DNA of 64,000 nucleotides from positions 2,356,001-2,420,000 of the forward strand of contig NC_079875.1 of NCBI RefSeq assembly GCF_029227915.1. Reading direction: 5' to 3'. This DNA is from Hydractinia symbiolongicarpus (Eukaryota; Cnidaria; Hydrozoa; Anthoathecata; Hydractiniidae). This document shows, piece after piece, positions 24,565 through 38,042 of this stretch. The position numbers and the translations under genes were made by a program. The notes under the pieces were generated by a model that was not told the DNA's origin, did no database searches, and saw nothing but the letters and a program-made list of their open reading frames with translations. Position 1 is the first letter of the stretch; each line of letters opens with the position of its first letter.

Positions 24565-27547
24565 TCCCACAGTCAATCGTTTCATTGTTAAAAGCGATGT
24601 AACCTAGTAACATCAGAAAAATATTGCTAAGTACATGTTGGTACGAATATGTGACCCAACCGTTGTAACTCAAACGGACTGACACCGTTAGGAAGTCAAT
24701 GAAATGTATTTTTTTGAAACTGTCTCTATTTCTTCAGCGTGCACTAACGGCTAGGATTGGTCCCACAGTAAAAATTGAATTATTAATGTGAATTTTTAAA
24801 TGAAGCGCTACCACAGCGCCCAGTGTAATCGCTGAGTTCCGGCAATCATGTCAAATTAAGAAGAATGTTATTTGTTGAAGTCCAATTGTCTCACTTATAA
24901 CATTGATAAGATCACAGTCCAAAATCAGTTCAATTAATCCCACAGTCAATCGTTTCATTGTTAAAAGCGATGCAACCTAGTAATATCAGAAAAATATCGC
25001 TAAGTACATGTTGGTACGAATATGTGACCCAACTGTTGTAACTCAAACGGACTGACACCGTTAGGAAATCAATGAAATGTACTTTTTTGAAACTGTCGCT
25101 GTTTCTTCAGAGCGCAATAACGGCTAGGATTGGTCCCACAGTGAAGAATGACTTATTTGTCTAATTTTTTAAATGAAGTGCTACCACAGCGCCCAGTGTA
25201 ATCGCTGAGTTCCGGCAATCATGTCAAATTAAGAAGAATGTTATTTCTTGAAGTCCAATTGTCTCACTTATAACATTGATAAGGTCACAGTCCAAAATCA
25301 GTTCAATTAATCCCACAGTCAATCGTTTCATTGTTAAAAGCGATCCAACCTAGTAATATCAGAAAAATATCGCTAAGTACATGTTGGTACAAATATGTGA
25401 CCCAACTGTTGTAACTCAAACGGACTGACACCGTTAGGAAGTCAATGAAATGTACTTTTTGAATCTGTCGCTATTTCTTCAGCGCGCAATAACGGCTAGG
25501 ATTGGTCCCACAGTAAATATTGAATTATTAATCTAAATTTTTAAATAAAGCGCCACCACAGCGCCCAGTGTAATCGCTGAGTTCCGGAAATCGTGTCAAA
25601 TTAAGCTGAATGTTATTTCTTGGAGTCCAATTGTCTCATTTATCACACTTATCAGGTCACAGTCCAAAGTTAGTTCAATTAAGTCCCACATTCAATCGTT
25701 TCACTGTTAAAAGCGATGCAACCTAGTAATATCAGAAAAATATCGCTAAGTACATGTTGGTACGAATATGTGACCCAACCGTTTTAACTCAAACGGACTG
25801 ACACCGTTAGAAAGTCAATGAAATGTACTTTTTGAGTCTGTCGCTATTTCTTCAGCGCGCGATAACGGCTAGGATTGGTCCCACAGTAAAAATTGAAGTA
25901 TTAATCTGAATTTTTAAATGAAGCGCCACCACAGCGCCCAGTGTAATCGCTGAGTTCCGGCAATCATGTCAAATTAAGAAGAATGTTTTTTCTTGGAGTC
26001 CAATTGTCACATTTCAAACATTTATTAGGTCACAGTCCAAAATCAGTTCAATTAATCCCACAGTGAATCGTTTCATTGTTAAAAGCGATGTAACCTAGTA
26101 ACATCAGAATAATATCGCTAAGTACATGTTGGTACGAATATGTGACCCAACCGTTGTAACTCAAACGGACTGACACCGTTAGGAAGTCAATGAAATGTAT
26201 TTTTTTGAAACTGTCTCTATTTCTTCAGCGCGTACTAACGGCTAGGATTGGTCCCACAGTAAAAATTGAATTATTAATGTGAATTTTTAAATGAAGCGCT
26301 ACCACAGCGCCCAGTGTAATCGCTGAGTTCTGGCAATCATGTCAAATTAAGAAGAATGTTATTTGTTGAAGTCCAATTGTCTCACTTATAACATTGATAA
26401 GATCACAGTCCAAAATCAGTTCAATTAATCCCACAGTCAATCGTTTCATTGTTAAAAGCGATGCAACCTAGTAATATCAGAAAAATATCGCTAAGTACAT
26501 GTTGGTACGAATATGTGACCCAACTGTTGTAACTCAAACGGACTGACACCGTTAGGAAATCAATGAAATGTACTTTTTTGAAACTTTCTCTATTTCTTCA
26601 GCGCGCAATAACGGCTAGGATTGGTCCCACAGTAAAAATTGAATTATTAATCTAAATTTTTAAATAAAGCGCAACCACAGCGCCCAGTGTAATCGCTGAG
26701 TTCCGGCAATCGTGTCAAATTAAGCTGAATGTTATTTCTTGAAGTCCAATTGTCTCACTTATAACATTGATAAGGTCACAGTCCAAAATCAGTTCAATTA
26801 ATCCCACAGTCAATCGTTTCATTGTTAAAAGCGATCCAACCTAGTAATATCAGAAAAATATCGCTAAGTACATGTTGGTACAAATATGTGACCCAACTGT
26901 TGTAACTCAAACGGACTGACACCGTTAGGAAGTCAATGAAATGTACTTTTTGAATCTGTCGCTATTTCTTCAGCGCGCAATAACGGCTAGGATTGGTCCC
27001 ACAGTAAATATTGAATTATTAATCTAAATTTTTAAATAAAGCGCCACCACAGCGCCCAGTGTAATCGCTGAGTTCCGGAAATCGTGTCAAATTAAGCTGA
27101 ATGTTATTTCTTGGAGTCCAATTGTCTCATTTATCACACTTATCAGGTCACAGTCCAAAGTTAGTTCAATTAAGTCCCACATTCAATCGTTTCACTGTTA
27201 AAAGCGATGCAACCTAGTAATATCAGAAAAATATCGCTAAGTACATGTTGGTACGAATATGTGACCCAACCGTTTTAACTCAAACGGACTGACACCGTTA
27301 GAAAGTCAATGAAATGTACTTTTTGAGTCTGTCGCTATTTCTTCAGCGCGCGATAACGGCTAGGATTGGTCCCACAGTAAAAATTGAAGTATTAATCTGA
27401 ATTTTTAAATGAAGCGCCACCACAGCGCCCAGTGTAATCGCTGAGTTCCGGCAATCATGTCAAATTAAGAAGAATGTTATTTGTTGAAGTCCAATTGTCT
27501 CACTTATAACATTGATAAGATCACAGTCCAAAATCAGTTCAATTAAT
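24565..27547. repeat. Satellite B 4-mer HOR, 1491 bp x 2 (mosaic)
   Basis: Private variants recur at an offset of 1491 bp: GCGATGTAACCTAGTAACATC at 24594 and 26085 region, TTAATGTGAATTTTTAAATG, ACATTGATAAGATCACAG, GCGATCCAACC, GGTACAAATATG and GTTTTAACTCAAACGG. The copies are not uniform: the segments just before 25215 and 26706 differ (TAATTTTTTAAATGAAGTG versus TAAATAAAGCGCAACC). Local replacement by another unit type therefore followed the duplication. Outer limits are approximate. Confidence 0.75.
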
Positions 27548-27689
27548 CCCACAGTCAATCGTTTCATTGTTAAAAGCGATGCAACCTAGTAATATCAGAA
27601 AAATATCGCTAAGTACATGTTGGTACGAATATGTGACCCAACTGTTGTAACTCAAACGGACTGACACCGTTAGGAAATCAATGAAATGT

Positions 27690-30600
27690 ACTTTTTTGAA
27701 ACTTTCTCTATTTCTTCAGCGCGCAATAACGGCTAGGATTGGTCCCACAGTAAAAATTGAATTATTAATCTAAATTTTTAAATAAAGCGCAACCACAGCG
27801 CCCAGTGTAATCGCTGAGTTCCGGCAATCGTGTCAAATTAAGCTGAATGTTATTTCTTGGAGTCCAATTGTCTCATTTATCACATTTATCAGTTCACAGT
27901 TCAAAGTTAGTGCAATTAAGTCCCACAGTCAATCGTTTCATTGATAAATGCGATGCATCCTATTGACATGAGAAAAATATCGCTAAATACATGTTGGCAC
28001 GAATATGTGACGCAACCGTTGTAACTGAAGCGGATTGATACCGTTAGAAAGTCAATGAAATGTAGTTTTTGAAACTGTCGCTGTTTCTTCAGCGCGCGAT
28101 AACGGCTAGGATTGGTCCCACAGTAAAGAATGACTTGCTTATCTAAATGTTTAAATGAAGCGCTACCACAGCGCCCAGTGTTATCGCTGAGTTCCTGCAA
28201 TCATGTCAAAGTAAGAAAAATGTTATTTCTTGGAGTCCAATTGTCTCACTTATAACATTTATGAGGTTACAGTCCAAAATCAGTTTAATTAGACCCACAG
28301 TCAATCGTTTCACTGTTAAAAGCAATGCAACCTGGTAATATGAGAAAAATATCGCTAAATACATGTTGGTACTAAAATGTGACGCAACCGTTGTAACTGG
28401 AGCGGATTGATACCGTTAGAAAGTCAATGAAATGTAGTTTTTGAAACTGTCGCTATTTCTTCAGCGCGCGATAACGGCTAGGATTAGTCCCACAGTAAAG
28501 AATGACTTGCTTATCTAAACTTTTAAATGAAGCGCTCCCACAGCCCTCAGTGTAATCGCTGAGTTCCGGCAATCATGTTAAATTAGGAAGAATGTTATTT
28601 CTTGGAGTTCAATTGTCTCATTTATCACATTTATCAGTTCACATCCAAAGTTAGTGCAATTAAGTCCCACAGTCAATCGTTTCATTGTTAAAATCGATAC
28701 AACCTAGTAATACCGGAAAGATATCACGAAATACATGTTGGTACGAATATGTGACCCAACCGTTGTAACTCAAACGGACTGACACAGTTAGGAAGTCAAT
28801 GAAATGCAGTTTTTGAAACTGTCTCTATTTCTTCAGCGCGCGCTAATGGCTAGGATTGGTCCCACAGTGAAGAATGACTTATTTGTCTAAGTTTTTAAAT
28901 GAAGCGCTACCACAGCGCCCAGTGTAATCGCTGAGTTCCGGCAATCATGTCAAATTAAGAAGAATGTTATTTCTTGAAGTCCAATTGTCTCACTTATAAC
29001 ATTGATAAGGTCACAGTCCAAAATCAGTTCAATTAATCCCACAGTCAATCGTTTCATTGTTAAAAGCGATGCAACCTAGTAATATCAGAAAAATATCGCT
29101 AAGTACATGTTGGTACGAATATGTGACCCAACTGTTGTAACTCAAACGGACTGACACCGTTAGGAAGTCAATGAAATGTACTTTTTGAATCTGTCGCTAT
29201 TTGTTCAGCGCGCAATAACGGCTAGGATTGGTCCCACAGTAAAAATTGAATTATTAATCTAAATTTTAAATAAAGCGCCACCACAGCGCCCATAGTAATC
29301 GCTGAGTTCCGGCAATCGTGTCAAATTAAGCTGAATGTTATTTCTTGGAGTATAATTGTCTAATTTATCACATTTATCAGTTCACAGTCCAAAGTTAGTG
29401 CAATTAAGTCCCACAGTCAATCGTTTCATTGATAAAAGCGATGCATCCTATTGACATGAGAAAAATATCGCTAAATACATGTTGGCACGAATATGTGACG
29501 CAACCGTTGTAACTGAAGCGGATTGATACCGTTAGAAAGTCAATGAAATGTAGTTTTTGAAACTGTCGCTATTTCTTCAGCGCGCGATAACGGCTAGGAT
29601 TGGTCCCACAGTGAAGAATGACTTATTTGTCTAAGTTTTTAAATGAAGCGCTACCACAGCGCCCAGTGTAATCGCTGAGTTCTGGCAATCATGTCAAATT
29701 AAGAAGAATGTTATTTCTTGAAGTCCAATTGTCTCACTTATCACATTTATCAGTTTACACCCAAAGTTAGTGCAATTAAGTCCCACAGTCAATCGTTTCA
29801 TTGTTAAAAGCGATGCAACCTAGTAATATCAGAAAAATACCGCTAAGTACATGTTGGTACGAATATGTGACCCAACTGTTGTAACTCAAACGGACTGACA
29901 CCGTTAGGAAATCAATGAAATGTACTTTTTTGAAACTTTCTCTATTTCTTCAGCGCGCAATAACGGCTAGGATTGGTCCCACAGTAAAAATTGAATTATT
30001 AATCTAAATTTTTAAATAAAGCGCAACCACAGCGCCCAGTGTAATCGCTGAGTTCCGGCAATCGTGTCAAATTAAGCTGAATGTTATTTCTTGGAGTCCA
30101 ATTGTCTCATTTATCACATTTATCAGTTCACAGTCCAAAGTTAGTGCAATTATGTCCCACAGTCAATCGTTTCATTGATAAACGCGATGCATCCTATTGA
30201 CATGAGAAAAATATCGCTAAATACATGTTAGCACGAATATGTGACGCAACCGTTGTAACTGAAGCGGATTGATACCGTTAGAAAGTCAATGAAATGTAGT
30301 TTTTGAAACTGTCGCTGTTTCTTCAGCGCGCGATAACGGCTAGGATTGGTCCCACAGTAAAGAATGACTTGCTTATCTAAATGTTTAAATGAAGCGCTAC
30401 CACAGCGCCCAGTGTTATCGCTGAGTTCCTGCAATCATGTCAAAGTAAGAAGAATGTTATTTCTTGGAGTCCAATTGTCTCACTTATAACATTTATGAGG
30501 TCACAGTCCAAAATCAGTTTAATTAGACCCACAGTCAATCGTTTCACTGTTAAAAGCAATGCAACCTGGTAATATGAGAAAAATATCGCTAAATACATGT

Positions 30601-30700
30601 TGGTACTAAAATGTGACGCAACCGTTGTAACTGAAGCGGATTGATACCGTTAGAAAGTCAATGAAATGTAGTTTTTGAAACTGTCGCTATTTCTTCAGAG
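27690..30700. repeat. Satellite B 6-mer-spaced block, 2234-bp offset
   Basis: About 27690-28450 matches about 29925-30690 at an offset of 2234 bp (6 monomers). Both carry TTAGACCCACAGTC (near 28290 and 30524), GGTACTAAAATGTGACGC, TAAATGTTTAAATG and CTGTCGCTGTTTCTTC. The 94-codon minus-strand frames at 23071 and 27916, and a shorter one at 30228, come from this same monomer class and are not genes. Confidence 0.7.
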
Positions 30701-33700
30701 CGCGATAACGGCTAGAATTGGTCCCACAGTAAAGAATGACTTGTTTATCTAAATTTTTAGATAAAGCGCTCCCACAGCCCTCAGTGTAATCGCTGAGTTC
30801 CGGCAATCATGTTAAGTTAGGAAGAATGTTATTTCTTGGAGTTCAATTGTCTCATTTATCACATTTATCAGTTCACAGTCCAAAGTTAGTGCAATTAAGT
30901 CCCACAGTCAATCGTTTCATTGATAAAAGCGATGCATCCTATTGACATGAGAAAGTTATCGCTAAATACATGTTGGGACGAATATGTGACGCAACCGTTG
31001 TAACTGAAGCGGATTGATACCGTTAGAAAGTCAATGAAATGTAGTTTTTGAAACTGTCGCTATTTCTTCAGCGCGCGATAACGGCTAGGATTAGTCCCAC
31101 AGTAAAGAATGACTTGCTTATCTAAACTTTTAAATGAAGCGCTCCCACAGCCCTCAGTGTAATCGCTGAGTTCCGGCAATCATGGTAAATTAGGAAGAAT
31201 GTTATTTCTTGGAGTTCAATTGTCTCATTTATCACATTTATCAGTTCACATCCAAAGTTAGTGCAATTAAGTCCCACAGTCAATCGTTTCATTGTTAAAA
31301 TCGATACAACCTAGTAATACCGGAAAGATATCACGAAATACATGTTGGTACGAATATGTGACCCAACCGTTGTAACTCAAACGGACTGACACAGTTAGGA
31401 AGTCAATGAAATGCAGTTTTTGAAACTGTCTCTATTTCTTCAGCGCGCGCTAATGGCTAGGATTGGTCCCACAGTGAAGAATGACTTATTTGTCTAAGTT
31501 TTTAAATGAAGCGCTACCACAGCGCCCAGTGTAATCGCTGAGTTCCGGCAATCGTGTCAAATTAAGCTGAATGTTATTTCTTGGAGTATAATTGTCTAAT
31601 TTATCACATTTATCAGTTCACAGTCCAAAGTTAGTGCAATTAAGTCCCACAGTCAATCGTTTCATTGATAAAAGCGATGCATCCTATTGACATGAGAAAA
31701 ATATCGCTAAATACATGTTGGCACGAATATGTGACGCAACCGTTGTAACTGAAGCGGATTGATACCGTTAGAAAGTCAATGAAATGTAGTTTTTGAAACT
31801 GTCGCTATTTCTTCAGCGCGCGATAACGGCTAGGATTGGTCCCACAGTGAAGAATGACTTATTTGTCTAAGTTTTTAAATGAAGCGCTACCACAGCGCCC
31901 AGTGTAATCGCTGAGTTCTGGCAATCATGTCAAATTAAGAAGAATGTTATTTCTTGAAGTCCAATTGTCTCACTTATAACATTGATAAGGTCACAGTCCA
32001 AAATCAGTTCAATTAATCCCACAGTCAAACGTTTTATTGTTAAAAGCGATGCAACCTAGTAATATCAGAAAAATATCGCTAAGTACATGTTGGTACGAAT
32101 ATGTGACCCAACTGTTGTAGCTCAAACAGACTGACACCGTTAGGAAGTCAATGAAATGTAGTTTTTGAAACTGTCGCTATTTCTTCAGCGCGCGATAACG
32201 GCTAAGATTGGTCCCACAATAAAGAATGACTTGCTTATCTAATTTTTTAAATGAAGCGCTCCCACAGCCCTCAGTGTAATCGCTGAGTTCCGGCAATCAT
32301 GTTAAATTAGGAAGAATGTTATTTCTTGGAGATCAATTGTCTCATTTATCACATTTATCAGTTCACATCCAAAGTTAGTGCAATTAAGTCCCACAGTCAA
32401 TCGTTTCACTGTTAAAAGCAATGCAACCTGGTAATATGAGAAAAATATCGCTAAATACATGTTGGTACGAATATGTGACGCAACCGTTGTAACTGAAGCG
32501 GATTGATACCGTTAGAAAGTCAATGAAATGTAGTTTTTGAAACTGTCGCTATTTCTTCAGCGCGCGATAACGGCGAGGATTGGTCCCACAGTAAAAATGA
32601 CTTATTTATCTAAATTTTTAGATGAAGCGCTCCCACAGCCCTCAGTGTAATCGCTGAGTTCCGGCAATCATGTTAAATTAGGAAGAATGTTATTTCTTGG
32701 AGTTCAATTGTCTCATTTATCACATTTATCAGTTCTCAGTCCAAAGTTAGGGGAATTAAGTCCCACAGTCAATCATTTCAATGATAAAAGCGATGCATCC
32801 TATTGACATGAGAAAGTTATCGCTAAATACATGTTGGCACGAACATGTGACGCAACCGTTGTAACTGAAGCGGATTGATACCGTTAGAAAGTCAATGAAA
32901 TGTAGTTTTTGAAACTGTCGCTATTTCTTCAGCGCGCGATAACGGCTAGGATTGGTCCCACAGTAAAGAATGACTTGCTCATCTAAATTTTTAAATGAAG
33001 CGCTACCACAGCGCCAAGTGTAATGGCTGAGTTCCGGCAATCATGTCAAATTAAGAAGAATGTTATTTCTTGGAGTCCAATTGTCTCACTTATAACATTT
33101 ATGAAGTCACAGTCCAAAATCAGTTCAATTAGTCCCACAGTCAATCGTTTCACTGTTAAAAGCAATGCAACCTGGTAATATGAGAAAAATATCGCTAAAT
33201 ACATGTTGGTACGAATATGTGACGCAGTCGTTGTAACTGAAGAGGATTGATACCGTTAGAAAGTCAATGAAATGTAGTTTTCGAAACTGTCGCTATTTCT
33301 TCAGAGCGCGATAACGGCTAGGATTGGTCCCAAAGTAAAAATTGAAGTATTAAACTGAATTTTTAAATGAAGCGCCACCACAGCGCCCAGTGTAATCGCT
33401 GAGTTCCTGCAATCGTGTCAAATTAAGGTGAATGTTATTTCTTGGAGTCCAATTGTCTCATTTATCACATTTATCAGGTCACAGTCCAAAGTTAGTTCAA
33501 TTAAGTCCCACATTCAATCGTTTCACTGATAAAAGCGATGCAACCTATTGACATGAGAAAAATATCGCTTAATACATGTTGGTGCGAATATGTGACGCAA
33601 CTGTTGTAACTGAAGCGGATTTATACCGTTAGAAAGTTAATGAAATGTAGTTTTTGAAACTGTCGCTATTTCTTCAGCGCGCGATAACCGTTAGGATTGG

Positions 33701-34439
33701 TCCCACAGTAAAAATTGAATTATTAATGTGAATTTTTAAATGAAGCGCTACCACAGCGCCCAGTGTAATCGCTGAGTTCCGGCAATCACGTCATATTAAG
33801 AAGAATGTTATTTCTTGGAGTCCAATTGTCTCAATTATCACATTTATCATGTCACAGTGCAAAGTTAGTTCAATTAAGTCCCACAGTCAATCGTTTCACT
33901 GTTAAAAGCAATGCAACCTAGTAATATGAGAAAAATATCGCTAAATACATGTTGGTACGAATATGTGACGCAACCGTTGCAACTGAAGCGGATTGATACC
34001 GTTAGAAAGTCAATGAAATGTAGTTTTCGAAACTGTCGCTATCTCTTCAGGGCGCGATAACGGCTAGGATTAATCCCACAGTAAAAATGACTTATTTATC
34101 CAAATTTTTAAATGAAGCGCTACCACAGCGCCCAGTGTAATCGCTGAGTTCCAGCAATCATGTAAAATTAAGATGAACGTTATTTCTTGGAGTCCAATTG
34201 TCTCATTTACCACATTTATCATGTCACAGTCCAAAGTTAGTTCAATTAAGTCCCACAGTCAATCGTTTTATTGTTAAAAGCGATGCAATCTAGTTATATC
34301 AGAAAAATATCGCTAAATACATGTTGGTGCGAATATGTGACGCAACCGTTGTAACTGAAGCGGATTGATACCGTTAGAAAGTCAATGAAATGTAGTTTTT
34401 GAAACTGTCTCTATTTCTTCAGCGCGCGATAACGGCTAG

Positions 34440-35870
34440 GATTGGTCCCACAGTAAAAATTGAATTATTAATTTGAATTTTTAAATGAAGCGCCACCACA
34501 GCGCCCAGTGTAATCGCTGAGTTCCGGCAATCGTGTCAAATTAAGCTGAATGTTATTTCTTGGAGTCCAATTGACTCATTTATCACATTTATCAGGTCAC
34601 AGTCCAAAATTAGTTCAATTATTCCCACAGTCAATCGTTTCATTGTTAAAAGCGATACAACCTAGTAATATTAGAAAAATATCGCTAAGTACATGTTGGT
34701 ACGAATATGTGACCCAACCGTTGTAACTCAAACGGACTGACACCGTTAGAAAGACAGAGCAATTTAGTAATTGAAACTGTCTCTATTTCTTCAGCGGACG
34801 ATAACGGCTAGGATTGGTCCCAGAGTAAAAAATGACTTATAAATCTAAATTTTTAAATGAAGCGCTACCACAGCGCCCAGTGTAATCGCTGAGTTCCGGC
34901 AGTCACGTCAAATTAAGAAGAATGTTTTTTCTTGGAGACCGACTGTCTCCTTTATCACATTTATCAGGTCACAGTCCAAAGTTAGTTCAATTAAGTCCCA
35001 CAGTGAATCGTTTCATTGTTAAAAGCGATGCAACCTAGTAATATCAGAAAAAAACTATCGCTAAATACATGTTGGTACGAATATGTGACCCAACCGTTGT
35101 AACTCAAACGGAGTGAGACCGTTAGGAAGTCAATGAAATGTTGTTTTTGAAGTTGTGGCTATTTCTTCAGCGCGCGATTACGGCTAGGATTGATCCCACA
35201 GTAAAGAATGACTTACTTATCTAAATTTTTAAATGAAGCGCTACCACAGCACCCAGTGTAATCGCTGAGTTCCGGCAATGACGTCAAATTAAGAAGAATG
35301 TTATTTCTCGGAGTCCAAATGTCCCATTTATCACATTTATCAGGTCACAGTCGAAAGTTAGTTCAATTAACTCCCACATTCAATAGTTTCACTGTCAAAA
35401 GCGATGCAACCTATTGACATGAGAAAAATATTGCTAAATACATGTTGGTACGAATATGTGACGCAACCGTTGTAACTGAAGCGGATTGATCCAGTTAGAA
35501 AGTCGATAAAAGGTAGTTTTTGAAACTGTCGCTATTTCTTCAGCGCGCGCTAACGGCTAGGATTGGTCCCACAGTGAAGAATGACTTATTTGTCTAAGTT
35601 TTTAAATGAAGCGCTACCACAGCGCCCAGTGTAATCGCTGAGTTCCGGCAATCATGTCAAATTAAGAAGAATGTTATTTCTTGAAGTCCAATTGTCTCAC
35701 TTATAACATTGATAAGGTCACAGTCCAAAATCAGTTCAATTAATCCCACAGTCAAATGTTTTATTGTTAAAAGCGATGCAACCTAGTACTATCAGAAAAA
35801 TATCGCTAAGTACATGTTGGTACGAATATGTGACCCAACTGTTGTAACTCAAACAGACTGACACCGTTAG
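34440..35870. repeat. Satellite B block duplicated at 39.9-41.4 kb
   Basis: About 34440-35870 resembles about 39945-41370 at an offset of about 5.5 kb. Shared private variants include AAGACAGAGCAATTTAG (34751 and 40255), GGTCCCAGAGTAAAAAATG, GAGACCGACTGTCTCC, TCAGAAAAAACTATCG, AACGGAGTGAGACCG, TTAACTCCCACATTC and GATCCAGTTAGAAAGTCG. The copies show scattered differences, so this duplication is older than the 1491-bp pair nested at its right side. Confidence 0.8.
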
Positions 35871-38042
35871 AAAGTCAATGAAATGTAGTTTTTGAAACTG
35901 TCGCTATTTCTTCAGCGCGCGATAACGGCTAGGATTGGTCCCACAGTAAAGAATGACTTGCTTATCTAATTTTTTAAATGAAGCGCTCCCACAGCCCTCA
36001 GTGTAATCGCTGAGTTCCGGCAATCATGTTAAATTAGGAAGAATGTTATTTCTTGGAGTTCAATTGTCTCATTTATCACATTTATCAGTTCACAGTCGAA
36101 AGTTAGGGGAATTAAGTCCCACAGTCAATCGTTTCAATGATAAAAGCGATGCATCCTATTGACATGAGAAAGTTATCGCTACATACATGTTGGCACGAAC
36201 ATGTGACGCAACCGTTGTAACTGAAGCGGATTGATACCGTTAGAAAGTCAATGAAATGTAGTTTTTGAAACTGTCGCTATTTCTTCAGCGCGCGATAACG
36301 GCTAGGATTGGTCCCACAGTAAAAAATGACTTGCTCATCTAAATTTTTAAATGAAGCGCTACCACAGCGCCAAGTGTAATGGCTGAGTTCCGGCAATCAT
36401 GTCAAATTAAGAAGAATGTTATTTCTTGGAGTCCAATTGTCTCACTTATAACATTTATGAGGTCACAGTCCAAAGTTAGCGCAATTAAGTGTCACAGTCA
36501 ATTGTTTCATTGATAAAAGCGATGCATCCTATTGACATTAGAAAAATATCGCTAAATACATGTTGGTACGAATATGTGACCCAACCGTTGTAACTCAAAC
36601 GGAGTGAGACCGTTAGGAAGTCAATGAAATGTTGTTTTTGAAGTTGTGGCTATTTCTTCAGCGCGCGATTACGGCTAGGATTGATCCCACAGTAAAGAAT
36701 GACTTACTTATCTAAATTTTTAAATGAAGCGCTACCACAGCACCCAGTGTAATCGCTGAGTTCCGGCAATGACGTCAAATTAAGAAGAATGTTATTTCTC
36801 GGAGTCCAAATGTCCCATTTATCACATTTATCAGGTCACAGTCGAAAGTTAGTTCAATTAACTCCCACATTCAATAGTTTCACTGTCAAAAGCGATGCAA
36901 CCTATTGACATGAGAAAAATATTGCTAAATACATGTTGGTACGAATATGTGACGCAACCGTTGTAACTGAAGCGGATTGATCCAGTTAGAAAGTCGATAA
37001 AAGGTAGTTTTTGAAACTGTCGCTATTTCTTCAGCGCGCGCTAACGGCTAGGATTGGTCCCACAGTGAAGAATGACTTATTTGTCTAAGTTTTTAAATGA
37101 AGCGCTACCACAGCGCCCAGTGTAATCGCTGAGTTCCGGCAATCATGTCAAATTAAGAAGAATGTTATTTCTTGAAGTCCAATTGTCTCACTTATAACAT
37201 TGATAAGGTCACAGTCCAAAATCAGTTCAATTAATCCCACAGTCAAATGTTTTATTGTTAAAAGCGATGCAACCTAGTACTATCAGAAAAATATCGCTAA
37301 GTACATGTTGGTACGAATATGTGACCCAACTGTTGTAACTCAAACAGACTGACACCGTTAGAAAGTCAATGAAATGTAGTTTTTGAAACTGTCGCTATTT
37401 CTTCAGCGCGCGATAACGGCTAGGATTGGTCCCACAGTAAAGAATGACTTGCTTATCTAATTTTTTAAATGAAGCGCTCCCACAGCCCTCAGTGTAATCG
37501 CTGAGTTCCGGCAATCATGTTAAATTAGGAAGAATGTTATTTCTTGGAGTTCAATTGTCTCATTTATCACATTTATCAGTTCACAGTCGAAAGTTAGGGG
37601 AATTAAGTCCCACAGTCAATCGTTTCAATGATAAAAGCGATGCATCCTATTGACATGAGAAAGTTATCGCTAAATACATGTTGGCACGAACATGTGACGC
37701 AACCGTTGTAACTGAAGCGGATTGATACCGTTAGAAAGTCAATGAAATGTAGTTTTTGAAACTGTCGCTATTTCTTCAGCGCGCGATAACGGCTAGGATT
37801 GGTCCCACAGTAAAAAATGACTTGCTCATCTAAATTTTTAAATGAAGCGCTACCACAGCGCCAAGTGTAATGGCTGAGTTCCGGCAATCATGTCAAATTA
37901 AGAAGAATGTTATTTCTTGGAGTCCAATTGTCTCACTTATAACATTTATGAGGTCACAGTCCAAAGTTAGCGCAATTAAGTGTCACAGTCAATTGTTTCA
38001 TTGATAAAAGCGATGCATCCTATTGACATGAGAAAAATATCG
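35061..38042. repeat. Satellite B 4-mer HOR, 1491 bp x 2 (near identical)
   Basis: Copies 35061-36551 and 36552-38042 are offset by 1491 bp and nearly identical. Shared variants are AACGGAGTGAGACCG, TGTTGTTTTTGAAG, TTAACTCCCACATTC (35371 and 36862), GTCAAATGTTTTATTG, GTTAGGGGAATTAAG, GCGCCAAGTGTAATGG and TTAAGTGTCACAG. The few differences include GCTACATACATG versus GCTAAATACATG and CATTAGAAAAA versus CATGAGAAAAA. Confidence 0.92.

Noticed and set aside
23071-30434. Minus-strand 68-94-codon frames (23071-23355, 27916-28200, 30228-30434)
   Set aside because: Also copies of one satellite monomer class. The predicted peptide has no recognisable motif, and most B monomers interrupt it.
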